Below are positions 1 through 8,395 of a DNA stretch of 64,000 bases, in pieces (positions within the stretch are counted from its first letter, which is position 1; the number at the start of each line of letters is the position of its first letter). The translations under genes were made by a program, and so were the position numbers. The notes under the pieces are model-generated. The model was given only the letters and a program-made list of their open reading frames with translations, ran no database searches and was not told where the DNA came from. This DNA comes from Flintibacter faecis (lineage in GTDB: Bacteria; Bacillota; Clostridia; Oscillospirales; Oscillospiraceae). The stretch is taken from the NCBI RefSeq assembly GCF_014287875.1, contig NZ_JACOPN010000008.1:114990-178989 (forward strand), written 5' to 3'.

Positions 1-330
1 GGAAATGCGGATGTCATCGGCGTACCATGCGTCGTCCGGCACGTCGGTGAAAGGATTTGCGCCCATCTCCTGATAGCCAAAGGCGCGGTTGAGCATGACG
101 ACAAATTCCGCCCGGGTGATCGCTCGCTCACCGTGCAGATTGCCGTTGGCATCGCCCTTCATCACGCCCCATTCCTTCATCTGGTTGAGGTAGGGGTCCA
201 TCCATGAGGCGGCCTTCGCCGTTTGGGTGAGCGTTAGTGAAACGCCAAAGAGAACGGCGAGGCACAGCCAAAGGCTTGCCGCGCGCCGTGCGGCGTTGGT
301 GATGCGGGTGAGGATATGGGGTCTTTTCAT
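1..330 (-). CDS. SLH-domain secreted protein (3' part off window)
   Basis: The N-terminal 110 residues of a surface protein; the rest lies left of the window. Residues 1-42 form a long basic and hydrophobic signal peptide (starts MKRPHILTRI, hydrophobic LWLCLAVLFGV, probable cleavage after TAKA). An S-layer homology domain follows, with the typical sequence MDPYLNQMKEWGVMKGD, then ITRAEFVVMLNRAFGY and FTDVPDDAWYADDI. SLH domains bind secondary cell-wall polymers and hold proteins on the outside of the wall. The start codon overlaps the stop of the upstream PilZ gene by 4 bases, so the two are probably translationally coupled. A role connected with the flagellum is inferred from position only. 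Confidence 0.85.
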   Translation of the reverse strand, partial: MKRPHILTRITNAARRAASLWLCLAVLFGVSLTLTQTAKAASWMDPYLNQMKEWGVMKGDANGNLHGERAITRAEFVVMLNRAFGYQEMGANPFTDVPDDAWYADDIRIS

Positions 331-965
331 ACCTGTTCTCCCTTCGTGTTTTCGTTGGCGCTGTCCTTGCGGGGACGGCTTCTGAGCTGCACGCGAAAGA
401 CGGCCTCCCGCACGAAGGTCTCCTCCGCGTGGCACATTTCGATGAATTTCGCGGCGTAGAGACAGCGCTCTCCGCTCAGATCGTTTCTGCGTAGGATCTG
501 GCATTTAAGGATAACGGGCTGGACCGTTACGGGAATGACGATCTCGCAGCAGTCTCCCACCTGAAGCGTCGGGGCGCAGTAAAAGGCCACGCCGCCGCAG
601 CTGAGGTCGATGGAGCTGATGGCCCGGCGGCCCTGCCACTGGGCACCGGGAAGGGGATAGATAAAGCTGGCGAAGCGGATGGGCACCCGCAGGTTGCGCC
701 AGTAGGACTTGTCCAGCAGGGCGATGCGCTCCAGCACGAAGCGGTCCCCGGACCGGCGCAGCAGGCGGCACTGGAGGGAGAGCTGGCTGCCCGCCACCTC
801 CACGAGGTTAAAAACCTCGTGCTTGGCCACCTCGTCTTCCTTTCCGCCCAGCACTTGGATCTCAAGCGTCTCGCCGCTTGAGGGCGTCAGCAGATTTGCG
901 CTGCCCAGCGTTTCGTTTACGCTGTCCAGCAAAAGCACGTTGTTGTTTTTCAGAAAATTTTCCAT
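327..965 (-). CDS. PilZ-domain flagellar brake protein, YcgR-like
   Basis: A 212-residue cytoplasmic protein with the two-part layout of YcgR/DgrA/MotI: an N-terminal YcgR-type beta domain (about residues 1-85) and a C-terminal PilZ domain. The c-di-GMP ligands are visible: the arginine pair in NLRVPIR and the downstream IDLSCGG (D/NxSxxG pattern). In Bacillus and enterics such proteins bind c-di-GMP and slow the motor through MotA or the switch. It is the third gene of a minus-strand operon after the FliK-like and FlhB-like genes, and it overlaps the SLH gene by 4 bases. Specific assignment as a motor brake is by family; the motor genes lie in the same locus. Confidence 0.85.
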   Translation of the reverse strand: MENFLKNNNVLLLDSVNETLGSANLLTPSSGETLEIQVLGGKEDEVAKHEVFNLVEVAGSQLSLQCRLLRRSGDRFVLERIALLDKSYWRNLRVPIRFASFIYPLPGAQWQGRRAISSIDLSCGGVAFYCAPTLQVGDCCEIVIPVTVQPVILKCQILRRNDLSGERCLYAAKFIEMCHAEETFVREAVFRVQLRSRPRKDSANENTKGEQV

Positions 966-984
966 GAATCGCGGCCCTCCCGGC

Positions 985-1293
985 TCAAGTCTGCGGCGGC
1001 GCGCCGTCCCCGTCCGGCTTCTCCGGGTCGAACTGGAGGAAGTAGACGTAGATCTCGACGATCACCTGATATAAGCTCTCTGGGATCTCCTGCCCCAGCT
1101 GAAGCTGGGAGAGGATGGTGGCAAGAGAATTGTCCTCGTAAATGGGTACGCCGCTGTCGGCGGCGGCCTCCACGATCTTTTCGGCAAGATAGCCCATGCC
1201 GGAGGCCACAATGACCGGCGCGGTGTCGCTCTCGCCGTAATGCAGGGCGACGGCCCGCTTGGCCGGTCTGGAGGCAGGATCACGCTCTGACAT
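985..1293 (-). CDS. FlhB C-terminal-domain-like protein (FlhB2/YlqH type)
   Basis: A 102-residue protein matching only the cytoplasmic C-terminal domain of the export-gate protein FlhB (RAVALHYGE, PVIVASGMGYLAEKIVE, GVPIYED, IPESLYQVIVEIYVYF). It has no membrane segments and lacks the NPTH self-cleavage motif present in full-length FlhB at position 31190, so it corresponds to the part just after the cleavage site. Bacillus YlqH and the FhlB proteins have this form; FhlB can partly replace the FlhB C-terminus. It overlaps the FliK-like gene by 14 bases, an order (fliK-like then flhB-like) also seen for ylqG and ylqH. Whether it modulates export specificity here is unknown. Confidence 0.85.
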   Translation of the reverse strand: MSERDPASRPAKRAVALHYGESDTAPVIVASGMGYLAEKIVEAAADSGVPIYEDNSLATILSQLQLGQEIPESLYQVIVEIYVYFLQFDPEKPDGDGAPPQT

Positions 1294-2710
1294 TCACACC
1301 GCTCCTTTTCTCAAAGATCTTGGGGAATACCTCCGTCAGCGTGACGGGCTTATCCATGCGTCGCACCGTAACCTTGGCGGGGGTCAGGTCGTTGCGGCGG
1401 ACGATGTCGGTCAGGGACTGCTCGATGCGCTGGGCAAAGGGGAGCGCCCGGGCGGGACAGCCCACCTGCACCTCCACCTCGCTGCCCCGAGTGGTGAGGA
1501 TCACGTCGAAAAAGCCGAGAGACTGCACATCGATCTTAAAGAGCAGCTTCATGCCGCGCTCCTTCCGGCCGGAGCCGTCTCCGCGGTCGTTTTCCGCGTC
1601 GGGGTCCACCCACAGCTCGGAAAAGAGCATCCGCCCGTTCCATTCCAAGGGGAGCAGGTAGTGGTTGATGGGCATATACACGCTCTCGTTGACCAGCATG
1701 GCGCTGACGAGGTTGCGGAAGATCTGCTGCACGTCGGCGCTGCCCTCGCCCCGGAGGGCGGCAGCCGCGGCGGCGGAGAGGTGATCCGCGAACTGCACGG
1801 CCCGGGCGTCCCGGCCCGCGCCGCCCTTCAGCAGCATGAGAAGGGACTGGTCGTCGATGCCTTCAAGCTGGCCCTTCAGCGTACCGTAGCCGCCCAACTG
1901 GTGGAACAGCTCCAGAAGATTTTCCACAGAGCCGTTCTGGTAGCGGGCCACATTCAGCGTCAGCATGGTCAAAAGCTCACGGGGCGTTCCCATATCGTGG
2001 GTGCGCTCTACATATTCCGACATATAGGGGATCACGCCCTTTTGCAGCAGCGCCAAATTCCCCTCGCGGTCGCCTGCGGCGATGCCGTTTTCCAGCTGGG
2101 CCAGCAGCTCGTGGAGCTTGGCTCCCCAACTGGCGGGCATGGTGTCGGCCATGCCCCGCAGTTCCCGCAGGAGGTTGCCCTCGATATGGGCGGTGGAGGA
2201 AAAGTCGGCGTAGCTTTTGAGAAACTTGAGGATGTCGGTCTGCACGGCATCAGACGAGGCGCGGGCGTAGGCCCCCCGCAGCAGCGCGAACAGCGCGCCG
2301 CCGAAGCGGGTGCCCGCGCGCATCTGCCCCTTGAGAAACTCAAGAAGCTGCCCCTCATCCATCTCCAGCAGCTCAAAGGCTTTGGACATCTCGGCGGCCA
2401 CGCCCTCGCTCATGCCGGAGAGCACCACCGTCCGCTCACCGGCGAACAGGCGGGAGAGACTTTCGGACATGGAGGGAGCGGCGCGAAGCCGCTGGAGGAA
2501 GGTCTGGAAATTCGAGTCGTAGCGAATGGGACCGTCGCCCTGCAAATTGCTGTCCTGCCGGTCAGTCCGCCGATCGGCGCGGTTGACCTTGCTCAGGTCC
2601 GGCGCGTTTTGAATATGGGGGTTTTCCGGCGCTGTTTGGGGTATACGGTTGTTGTTTAGGGATTTATCATAACCGGGCACGGGGTTGGTCGCGCCCAAGA
2701 GATCGGGCAT
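1280..2710 (-). CDS. FliK-like / YlqG-like protein
   Basis: A 476-residue soluble protein. The N-terminal 60 residues are polar and probably disordered, the middle is helical, and the C-terminal 110 residues (GRMLFSELWVDPDAEN onward, with LLFKIDVQSLGFFDVILTT) resemble the Flg_hook C-terminal domain of FliK hook-length proteins. It directly precedes an FlhB C-domain gene, the arrangement of ylqG and ylqH in Bacillus. The start is supported by GAGGTGAAG four bases upstream. A separate, more conventional fliK lies at 20037 in the main operon, so this one is probably an accessory or non-flagellar paralog. It is divergent from cheA across about 110 bases. Confidence 0.7.
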   Translation of the reverse strand: MPDLLGATNPVPGYDKSLNNNRIPQTAPENPHIQNAPDLSKVNRADRRTDRQDSNLQGDGPIRYDSNFQTFLQRLRAAPSMSESLSRLFAGERTVVLSGMSEGVAAEMSKAFELLEMDEGQLLEFLKGQMRAGTRFGGALFALLRGAYARASSDAVQTDILKFLKSYADFSSTAHIEGNLLRELRGMADTMPASWGAKLHELLAQLENGIAAGDREGNLALLQKGVIPYMSEYVERTHDMGTPRELLTMLTLNVARYQNGSVENLLELFHQLGGYGTLKGQLEGIDDQSLLMLLKGGAGRDARAVQFADHLSAAAAAALRGEGSADVQQIFRNLVSAMLVNESVYMPINHYLLPLEWNGRMLFSELWVDPDAENDRGDGSGRKERGMKLLFKIDVQSLGFFDVILTTRGSEVEVQVGCPARALPFAQRIEQSLTDIVRRNDLTPAKVTVRRMDKPVTLTEVFPKIFEKRSGVNVRA

Positions 2711-2747
2711 TTTTCTTCACCTCGCAAAAAAAGTTGACGACGGCACT

Positions 2748-2774
2748 TATCTTTTTGCCTTTTCTAGTCGATAT
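2748..2774 (+). promoter_or_regulatory. Candidate sigma-28 (SigD) promoter for cheA
   Basis: GTCGATAT (2767-2774) matches the sigma-28 -10 consensus GCCGATAT at seven of eight positions and lies 45 bases ahead of cheA. The -35 at the usual 15-base spacing is TATC, a poor match to TAAA, but the same TATT-like tetrad is found at two other sites in this locus. No transcript data. Confidence 0.5.
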
Positions 2775-2819
2775 AAATAAGAAAGTTAAAAAAGTTAAAA
2801 AGGCGGTGCTATATAGACC

Positions 2820-4904
2820 ATGGGTAGTGGAAACGACATCCTTGATACTTATATCTACGAAACCAATACGCTGCTTGAGCAGCTCGAAAGCATTGTTCTC
2901 GAAGCGGAAAAGGCGGACACCTTTTCTCAAGACAATGTGAACGAGATCTTCCGCATCATGCACACCATCAAGGGCTCCTCAGCCATGATGGAGTTTGATA
3001 CGCTCACGACGATCTCTCACCGCATCGAGGATCTTTTCTTTATCATAAGAGAGAACACGATGTCCGTCGTGTCGGAGGAAAACCGTCCCGCGCTGTTCGA
3101 CTTGATGTTCCAGTCCATCGACTACTTCCGGGCGGAGATCGATAAGATCGAGGCGGGACAGCCCCTTGATAAAAATATCGACAGCTTCCTTGCAAATATT
3201 AATAGTCTGATCGCCAAAATTAAGGGCGAGCCGGAGGGGGCCGAACAGTCGCCCGCTCCTGCGGCCGCCGCGCCTGCCGAAAAGAAGGGCGAGGCTGTGC
3301 CGGCGGGCTCGACGGAGGACGGGAATGCGGACTTCCCCTATGCCCTGCGCGTCTTTTTCGACGAGGGCTGCGGCATGGAAAACCTCCGCGCCTTCATGCT
3401 CGTCACCGCGATTCGAGACTTCTGCGCGGAATCCGACTTCCTCTTTGTGCCCGCGGGCATTGAAAATGACGCCTCCACCGCTGAGCAGGTGATCGAAAAC
3501 GGTTTCCTGCTCATGTTCAAGCACGCGGAGGATCGTGAGAAGGCGATCCCGGCCGTGCGCTCGTCCGGCTCCGTGCGCTCATATCAGCCGCACGACTATG
3601 AGCCGCCGAAGCAGGTGGAGGAGAAAGAAGAGCCTCGAACCGCCGCTCCTGCCGCCTCGGCGGCGCCTGCTCCCGGCGCGTCCGCGCCTGTGGCCGCAGC
3701 GGCAGCACAGCAGCACCAGAAGGAGAGCCTCATCAGCGTCAACCTCAGCAAGCTGGACCAGCTCTCCGCTATTGTGGGCGAGATCGTCATTACCGAGTCG
3801 ATGGTCACGTCCTCTCCGGATCTGAAGGGGTTGCATCTGGACGCGTTCTCCAAGAACGCCCGCCAGCTCCGCAAGCTGACGGATGAATTGCAGGACATCT
3901 CCATGTCCCTGCGAATGATCCCCGTGTCCAGCACCTTCCAGAAGATGAACCGCATCGTCCGCGACATGAGCAAAAAGCTCAACAAGCAGGCGAAGCTCAC
4001 CCTGATCGGTGAGGACACCGAGGTGGACAAGACCATCGTGGACAGCATCGGCGATCCCATCATGCACATGATCCGCAACTCCATGGATCACGGCATCGAG
4101 GACACCGAGGAGGAGCGTATTGCCGCCGGAAAGCCCGCGGTGGGCGAGATCATCCTCTCCGCCCAGGACACTGGCAGCGAGGTCATCATCGTCATTCAGG
4201 ACGACGGTCAGGGCGTGAACGATGAAAAGGTGCTCAAGAAGGCCATCAAAAGCGGCATTGCCTCTCCCGATGTGGAGTATTCCCACCGGGACATCCTGAA
4301 CTTCTTGATGATGCCCGGCTTCTCCACCAACACCGAGGTGACGGAGTTCTCCGGCCGCGGCGTGGGCATGGACGTGGTGAAAAAGGGCATCGAGGATCTG
4401 GGCGGCAACGTGTCCATCACCAGCGAACTGGGCAAGGGCATGACCACCACCATCCACATTCCGCTGACCATGGCCATCATGGACGGCATGGAGGTCTCCG
4501 TGGGCGAGACCATCTTCACCATTCCCATCAAGAACATCAACCAGAGCTTTAAGGTTTCCGAGGCGGATATCCTGCACGATTCCGTCGAGGGCGAGATGAT
4601 CAAGGTGATGGACAACTATTATCCCGTCATCCGTGCGCGGCGCTTTTACCAGATCGAGGGCGGAACGGACAATATCGACGAGGGCATCCTGCTCTGGCTG
4701 GAGTCCGGCGGCAATTCCTATTGCCTGTTTGTCGACGAGCTGCTTGGCGAGCAGCAGATCGTGGTCAAGCCTCTGCCGGCTTATGTGAATAACTTTGACA
4801 TGAAAAAATACGGCATTGCCGGATGCAGCATTCGCGGCGACGGAAACATCAGTCTGATCCTCGACGTGGGCAACCTGTACTCCGCGATGCAAAACCGATA
4901 CTAA
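2820..4904 (+). CDS. cheA: Chemotaxis histidine kinase CheA
   Basis: A 694-residue sensor kinase that passes phosphate from chemoreceptor arrays to CheY and CheB. Domains in order: Hpt (residues 1-110, phospho-acceptor His48 in IMHTIKGSSAMM); a response-regulator docking region (about 170-260); an Ala/Pro-rich linker; the dimerisation helices (about 300-370); an HHK-type ATPase with N-box HMIRNSMDHG (N420) and G-box DDGQGV; and the C-terminal CheW-like regulatory domain (about 555-694). All core motifs are intact and the length is normal. It heads a cheA-cheW-cheR-cheB transcription unit and has its own candidate SigD promoter. Confidence 0.97.
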   Translation: MGSGNDILDTYIYETNTLLEQLESIVLEAEKADTFSQDNVNEIFRIMHTIKGSSAMMEFDTLTTISHRIEDLFFIIRENTMSVVSEENRPALFDLMFQSIDYFRAEIDKIEAGQPLDKNIDSFLANINSLIAKIKGEPEGAEQSPAPAAAAPAEKKGEAVPAGSTEDGNADFPYALRVFFDEGCGMENLRAFMLVTAIRDFCAESDFLFVPAGIENDASTAEQVIENGFLLMFKHAEDREKAIPAVRSSGSVRSYQPHDYEPPKQVEEKEEPRTAAPAASAAPAPGASAPVAAAAAQQHQKESLISVNLSKLDQLSAIVGEIVITESMVTSSPDLKGLHLDAFSKNARQLRKLTDELQDISMSLRMIPVSSTFQKMNRIVRDMSKKLNKQAKLTLIGEDTEVDKTIVDSIGDPIMHMIRNSMDHGIEDTEEERIAAGKPAVGEIILSAQDTGSEVIIVIQDDGQGVNDEKVLKKAIKSGIASPDVEYSHRDILNFLMMPGFSTNTEVTEFSGRGVGMDVVKKGIEDLGGNVSITSELGKGMTTTIHIPLTMAIMDGMEVSVGETIFTIPIKNINQSFKVSEADILHDSVEGEMIKVMDNYYPVIRARRFYQIEGGTDNIDEGILLWLESGGNSYCLFVDELLGEQQIVVKPLPAYVNNFDMKKYGIAGCSIRGDGNISLILDVGNLYSAMQNRY

Positions 4905-4922
4905 GTAAATGGGGTGAAGAAC

Positions 4923-5417
4923 TTGAACACCGAAAAAGAGACCGCCGTTATGGCCGGCCCCGAGGGCGAGGCGGGCGATACCTCCACGCAGGAAATGGAG
5001 GACAAGGGAAGACGGTATCTCATCTTCGTCATTGACGATCTCAAGCTGGGCGTGGACGCCGAATTTGTGGTGGAGATCCTCAGCAGCCATACCGCTACGG
5101 CGCTGCCGCTGGTGCCGAGCTACGTCTGCGGCATCTTTAATATGCGCGGACAGATCATCCCCGTGCTGAATATCCGCCGCCGCCTCGGCAAGAGCGACAA
5201 CGAGGGAGAGAATCTGCTCATCGTGCTCAATTACGACAATATGCAGATCGGCGTTTTGGTGGATGCGGTCGATCAAATGGTTGAGATCGACGATGAGAGC
5301 ATTCTTCCGATGCCGGCACAGAGTATGCAGCGCTTCGTGTCCGGAATGTGCACCATTCCGGACGGCTCCGGCACCATGCTGGTGCTGGATTGCGGACAGC
5401 TCTTGCGGAACGAGTGA
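4923..5417 (+). CDS. cheW: Chemotaxis coupling protein CheW
   Basis: About 164 residues; a scaffold that links CheA to chemoreceptors. One CheW domain fills residues 25-155 (RYLIFVIDDLKLGVDAEFVVEIL, NMRGQIIPVLNIRRRLG, LLIVLNYDNMQIGVLVDAVDQM). Start choice: a GTG at 4914 lies inside the best Shine-Dalgarno, GGGGTGAAG (4911-4919), whereas TTG at 4923 is 6 bases after GGGGTGA and is preferred; use of the GTG would add three residues. It follows cheA by 18 bases and its stop overlaps a possible GTG start of cheR. A second CheW-type module is present in CheV (37119). Confidence 0.95.
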   Translation: MNTEKETAVMAGPEGEAGDTSTQEMEDKGRRYLIFVIDDLKLGVDAEFVVEILSSHTATALPLVPSYVCGIFNMRGQIIPVLNIRRRLGKSDNEGENLLIVLNYDNMQIGVLVDAVDQMVEIDDESILPMPAQSMQRFVSGMCTIPDGSGTMLVLDCGQLLRNE

Positions 5418-5425
5418 AGCGGCGT

Positions 5426-6292
5426 ATGATCGAACTGAACAAGAATAAAGACAAAGTGCTTGAGGAAACGGGCGTGAGCGCGGCGTTCGGCCCCATGTCG
5501 ATCTCCGACGGGGATTTCCGACGGATGGTGGATTTCATCAAATCCTCTTACGGCATCGACCTGTCGCAGAAAAAACAGCTCATCACGGGACGGCTTTCCC
5601 CCACCATCCGCAAGCTTGGCTATAAGAGCTTTTCCGAATTTGTCAATCATCTGCTGGAAAAGCGGGACGAATCCGAGGTCACGCTGGTCATCAACAAGCT
5701 GACCACCAACTATACGTTTTTCATGCGCGAGCAGGAACATCTGGACTATTTCTATAAGAGCATCATTCCAGCGCTGGTCCGCCGCCATCAGCGGGACAAG
5801 GTGCTCTCTATCTGGTCCGCAGGCTGTTCGAGCGGCGAGGAGCCGTACAACATCTCCATGCTGCTGTTCGACTACCTCGGCAATCAGGCTAAGGACTGGG
5901 ACACGAGGATTTTGGCCACGGATATTTCCGCTCAGGCTCTCTCTAAGGCGCAGAAGGGCGTTTACGACCTGCCCGACACGATCCCTTCGGATTGGAAGAA
6001 GAAGTATTTTACCGCCAACAAGGACGGCAGCTACACCGTTGCCCCCGCCGTGCGGAACAATGTGATCTTCCGGCCCTTTAACCTGATGGACCCCATCGCA
6101 TTCCGCCGGAAGTTCGACCTGATCTTCTGCCGAAATGTGATGATCTACTTCGACCAGCCGACCAAGGACGCTTTGGTTCGCCGTTTTTACGACGCTACGG
6201 TACCCGGGGGCTATCTGCTCATCAGCTACTCGGAGAACCTGAGCCCCAATATGCCCTATCGCAGACTGGCTACGGCAACATTCCAGAAATAG
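5426..6292 (+). CDS. cheR: Chemoreceptor glutamate methyltransferase CheR
   Basis: About 288 residues. It uses S-adenosylmethionine to methylate receptor glutamates, opposing CheB. The N-terminal helical domain (ISDGDFRRMVDFIKSSYGIDL) is followed by the Rossmann-type methyltransferase domain with the SAM loop IWSAGCSSGEEPYNISMLL and the FDLIFCRNVMIYF motif; the end GGYLLISYSENL is typical. The start is uncertain: ATG at 5426 or GTG at 5414, the latter overlapping the cheW stop as GTGA, which would suggest coupling. Neither has a strong Shine-Dalgarno. A reading frame extending further upstream lies within cheW and is not needed to complete the domain. Confidence 0.95.
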   Translation: MIELNKNKDKVLEETGVSAAFGPMSISDGDFRRMVDFIKSSYGIDLSQKKQLITGRLSPTIRKLGYKSFSEFVNHLLEKRDESEVTLVINKLTTNYTFFMREQEHLDYFYKSIIPALVRRHQRDKVLSIWSAGCSSGEEPYNISMLLFDYLGNQAKDWDTRILATDISAQALSKAQKGVYDLPDTIPSDWKKKYFTANKDGSYTVAPAVRNNVIFRPFNLMDPIAFRRKFDLIFCRNVMIYFDQPTKDALVRRFYDATVPGGYLLISYSENLSPNMPYRRLATATFQK

Positions 6293-6315
6293 CCAAAGGA
6301 GACTGGAGGCAAGTT

Positions 6316-7374
6316 ATGCCTATTATCAATCAAAAGATCCGCGTGCTGGTGGTGGATGATTCCATGGTGGCTCGCAGCATGATCATGCAGGGCCTTTCAA
6401 CCCATCCCCGCATTGAGATCATCGGCTGCGCCATCAACACCATGGATGCCAAGGCGAAGATCGCGGCCCTCAAGCCGGATGTCGTCACTATGGATGTGGA
6501 GATGCCGGGCAAGAGCGGCCCGGAGTTTTTGCGGGAATACATCCCCCAGCACCCGGTCCCCGTGATTTTGGTTTCCTCTTTGAACCTTCGGGTGTTCGAC
6601 GCGCTGGACGCCGGCGCGGTGGACTTTATCCAAAAACCACAGAACCATGGAGATCGGGATGCCTTCATCACGGCGCTGGCCCAGAAGGTGCTCGTTGCCG
6701 CCACCGCCAAGGTGCGGATGGCACGGCCCGCCGCGCCGACTGCTGTGGACGCAGCCGGCGCGAAGCCCTTTCCGCCCTTGGGTGCCAACCCCGCGCTGAA
6801 CAATGTCCTGATCGGACTGGGCGCCTCCACCGGCGGTACCGAGGCCACGCTGGAGGTGATGAAGCGTCTGCCGGAGGACATCCCCGGTATGGTCATCGTG
6901 CAGCACATGCCGCCGGGCTTTACGAAGATGTATGCCGAGCGCTTGAACCGCCTTTGCAAAATGGAGGTGCGGGAGGCGCGAAACGGCGACGAGATCCACC
7001 GCGGTCTTGCACTGGTGGCTCCCGCGGACTTACAGGCGCGGGTGGTGCGGATCGGAAATCGGTACACGCTCTCCTGCGTGCCGGGGGAGAAGGTCAGCGG
7101 ACACCGCCCGTCGGTGGATGCCATGTTCCAATCTATGTCGGAGACCGTGCGGTGCAAAATGGTGGGCATTATCATGACCGGCATGGGGCAGGACGGCGCC
7201 GCCGGACTGCTGGCCATGCGGAAAAAGGGTGCCTACACCATTGGTCAGGACAAGGCCTCCAGCGTAGTCTACGGGATGCCCATGGTGGCTCACGACATCG
7301 GTGCGGTCTGTACGCAGGCCTCCTGCGAAGACATCGCAGGTGTTCTCATCCGACATTTGAAGGGGCTTGCGTGA
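6316..7374 (+). CDS. cheB: Chemoreceptor methylesterase/deamidase CheB
   Basis: A 352-residue two-domain enzyme. The receiver domain (residues 1-125) has the acidic pair in VLVVDDS and phospho-acceptor Asp60 in VVTMDVEMPG. The methylesterase domain (about 160-350) has the catalytic triad Ser171 (GASTGGTEA), His197 (VIVQHMPPGF) and Asp293 (MTGMGQDGAAGL). Phosphorylated CheB removes methyl groups from receptors and can deamidate glutamine. It ends the cheA-W-R-B unit and is followed at once by a strong terminator. Conservation is complete and the start has GGAG about 10 bases upstream. Confidence 0.97.
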   Translation: MPIINQKIRVLVVDDSMVARSMIMQGLSTHPRIEIIGCAINTMDAKAKIAALKPDVVTMDVEMPGKSGPEFLREYIPQHPVPVILVSSLNLRVFDALDAGAVDFIQKPQNHGDRDAFITALAQKVLVAATAKVRMARPAAPTAVDAAGAKPFPPLGANPALNNVLIGLGASTGGTEATLEVMKRLPEDIPGMVIVQHMPPGFTKMYAERLNRLCKMEVREARNGDEIHRGLALVAPADLQARVVRIGNRYTLSCVPGEKVSGHRPSVDAMFQSMSETVRCKMVGIIMTGMGQDGAAGLLAMRKKGAYTIGQDKASSVVYGMPMVAHDIGAVCTQASCEDIAGVLIRHLKGLA

Positions 7375-7400
7375 GAACGGATGACCACATGGATAAAGCT

Positions 7401-7446
7401 GCTGCCACGAGACGCGAAAAGCCTCGTGGCAGCGTTTTTTCTTTTT
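7401..7446 (+). terminator. Rho-independent terminator after cheB
   Basis: An 11-base-pair perfect stem (GCTGCCACGAG, 7401-7411, with CTCGTGGCAGC, 7423-7433) is followed by G and a long T-rich tract (7435-7447). It separates the cheAWRB unit from the flgM operon. Confidence 0.92.
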
Positions 7447-7472
7447 TGTAAGAAAAGTGCGGAGAAAGTTCT

Positions 7473-7499
7473 TATTTTTAATAGGTGGACTGCCGATAT
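7473..7499 (+). promoter_or_regulatory. Candidate sigma-28 (SigD) promoter for flgM operon
   Basis: A perfect sigma-28 -10 element GCCGATAT lies at 7492-7499 between the cheB terminator and flgM. At the 15-base spacing the -35 tetrad is TATT rather than TAAA. Late control of flgM by its own target sigma factor is the known arrangement. Confidence 0.65.
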
Positions 7500-7570
7500 A
7501 AATAATGTAGTATCGTAGAAAACATATGGATTGTTTTCTGATTTCCAAGTAGAGAAGGATGTGAGGCTTC

Positions 7571-7873
7571 ATGCTGACTTTTTTGACCGGCGGCGTTTCT
7601 TCTGCGAGGGCACCGGGTTCCTATTATGTAGAGGTAAAGCACGGCGCACCAGCCAGGGAAACGGATGGACGCAGCTATGACAGCGCAGAATTTACCACCG
7701 AGGGCGGTGAAAGCGATTTTCGCCGCTGCCTTGTCAGCCGACTGGCAAACGAGGTTCGCACAGCCAACTCGACCGGTGACATTCAGGCGCTGCGGGCACA
7801 GGTGAGCGCGGGCACCTATACGCCCGACTGCATGGCCATTGCCGGACGGCTCCTTTACATGGCCGGGGAATAA
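7571..7873 (+). CDS. flgM: Anti-sigma-28 factor FlgM
   Basis: A 100-residue protein whose C-terminal half (LVSRLANEVRTANSTGD, ALRAQVSAGTYTPDCMAIAGRLL) fits the sigma-28-binding helices of FlgM; the N-terminal half is polar and probably unstructured. FlgM binds SigD (gene at 33609) until the hook-basal body is finished. The start is preceded by AAGGATGTGAGG. Its position as first gene of flgM-flgN-flgK-flgL is the classical order. The N-terminus diverges from model FlgM proteins, so the call rests on the C-terminal helices and context. Confidence 0.82.
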   Translation: MLTFLTGGVSSARAPGSYYVEVKHGAPARETDGRSYDSAEFTTEGGESDFRRCLVSRLANEVRTANSTGDIQALRAQVSAGTYTPDCMAIAGRLLYMAGE

Positions 7874-7896
7874 GCGCCCGTAAGGAGCAAACGAGT

Positions 7897-8376
7897 ATGA
7901 AAGACCAATTTGAAGAATATATCGCCCTTCTGGAGACGCTGAAGGAGGAGCTGGACCGCCTCGCCGCCCTTGCGCGGAAGAAAAACGAGGCCGTGTGCGG
8001 CGATGACCTGATGGCTCTGGACGGCGTCATGCGGCAGGAACAGGCTATCGCCCTCCAATTCCGAGGCTTGGAGCAGAAGCGGGGCCAGCTTCTTGCCGCT
8101 CTGGGACTGACCGCCGTGCCCCTGTCCGACCTTCCGGCGCATTTCCCGTCTGAGCGGCGGGAGGCTGCCCAAAGGGCCGTGGACGGCGTGAAGGACAGCT
8201 ACCGCGTCTATCAGGCCAACAGCGCCGTGGCGCGGAACGCGCTGGAGAGCAACCTGCGGGAGGTCGAGCACGTGCTCGATATGCTGGGCGGCGGGCCCGA
8301 GGGCATTTCCGGGCCGGGCTATGCCCCGCCGGAGGCCGAGCCGCCCCAGACGATGAAAACAGATTTCCGCGCCTGA
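7897..8376 (+). CDS. flgN: FlgN-type export chaperone
   Basis: A 159-residue, mostly helical protein with heptad-like runs (YIALLETLKEELDRLAALARKK, VYQANSAVARNALESNLREVEHVLDML), matching the FlgN family of chaperones that bind the hook-associated proteins FlgK and FlgL in the cytoplasm. It lies between flgM (23 bases away) and flgK (19 bases away), as in Bacillus. The last 30 residues are Pro-rich and look dispensable. Sequence identity within this family is low, so length, helix content and position carry the call. Confidence 0.88.
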   Translation: MKDQFEEYIALLETLKEELDRLAALARKKNEAVCGDDLMALDGVMRQEQAIALQFRGLEQKRGQLLAALGLTAVPLSDLPAHFPSERREAAQRAVDGVKDSYRVYQANSAVARNALESNLREVEHVLDMLGGGPEGISGPGYAPPEAEPPQTMKTDFRA

Positions 8377-8395
8377 GAGACAAAGGAGATACGAT

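Noticed and set aside
985..1293. Active self-cleaving FlhB
   Set aside because: No NPTH motif and no membrane part; it is only the C-domain.
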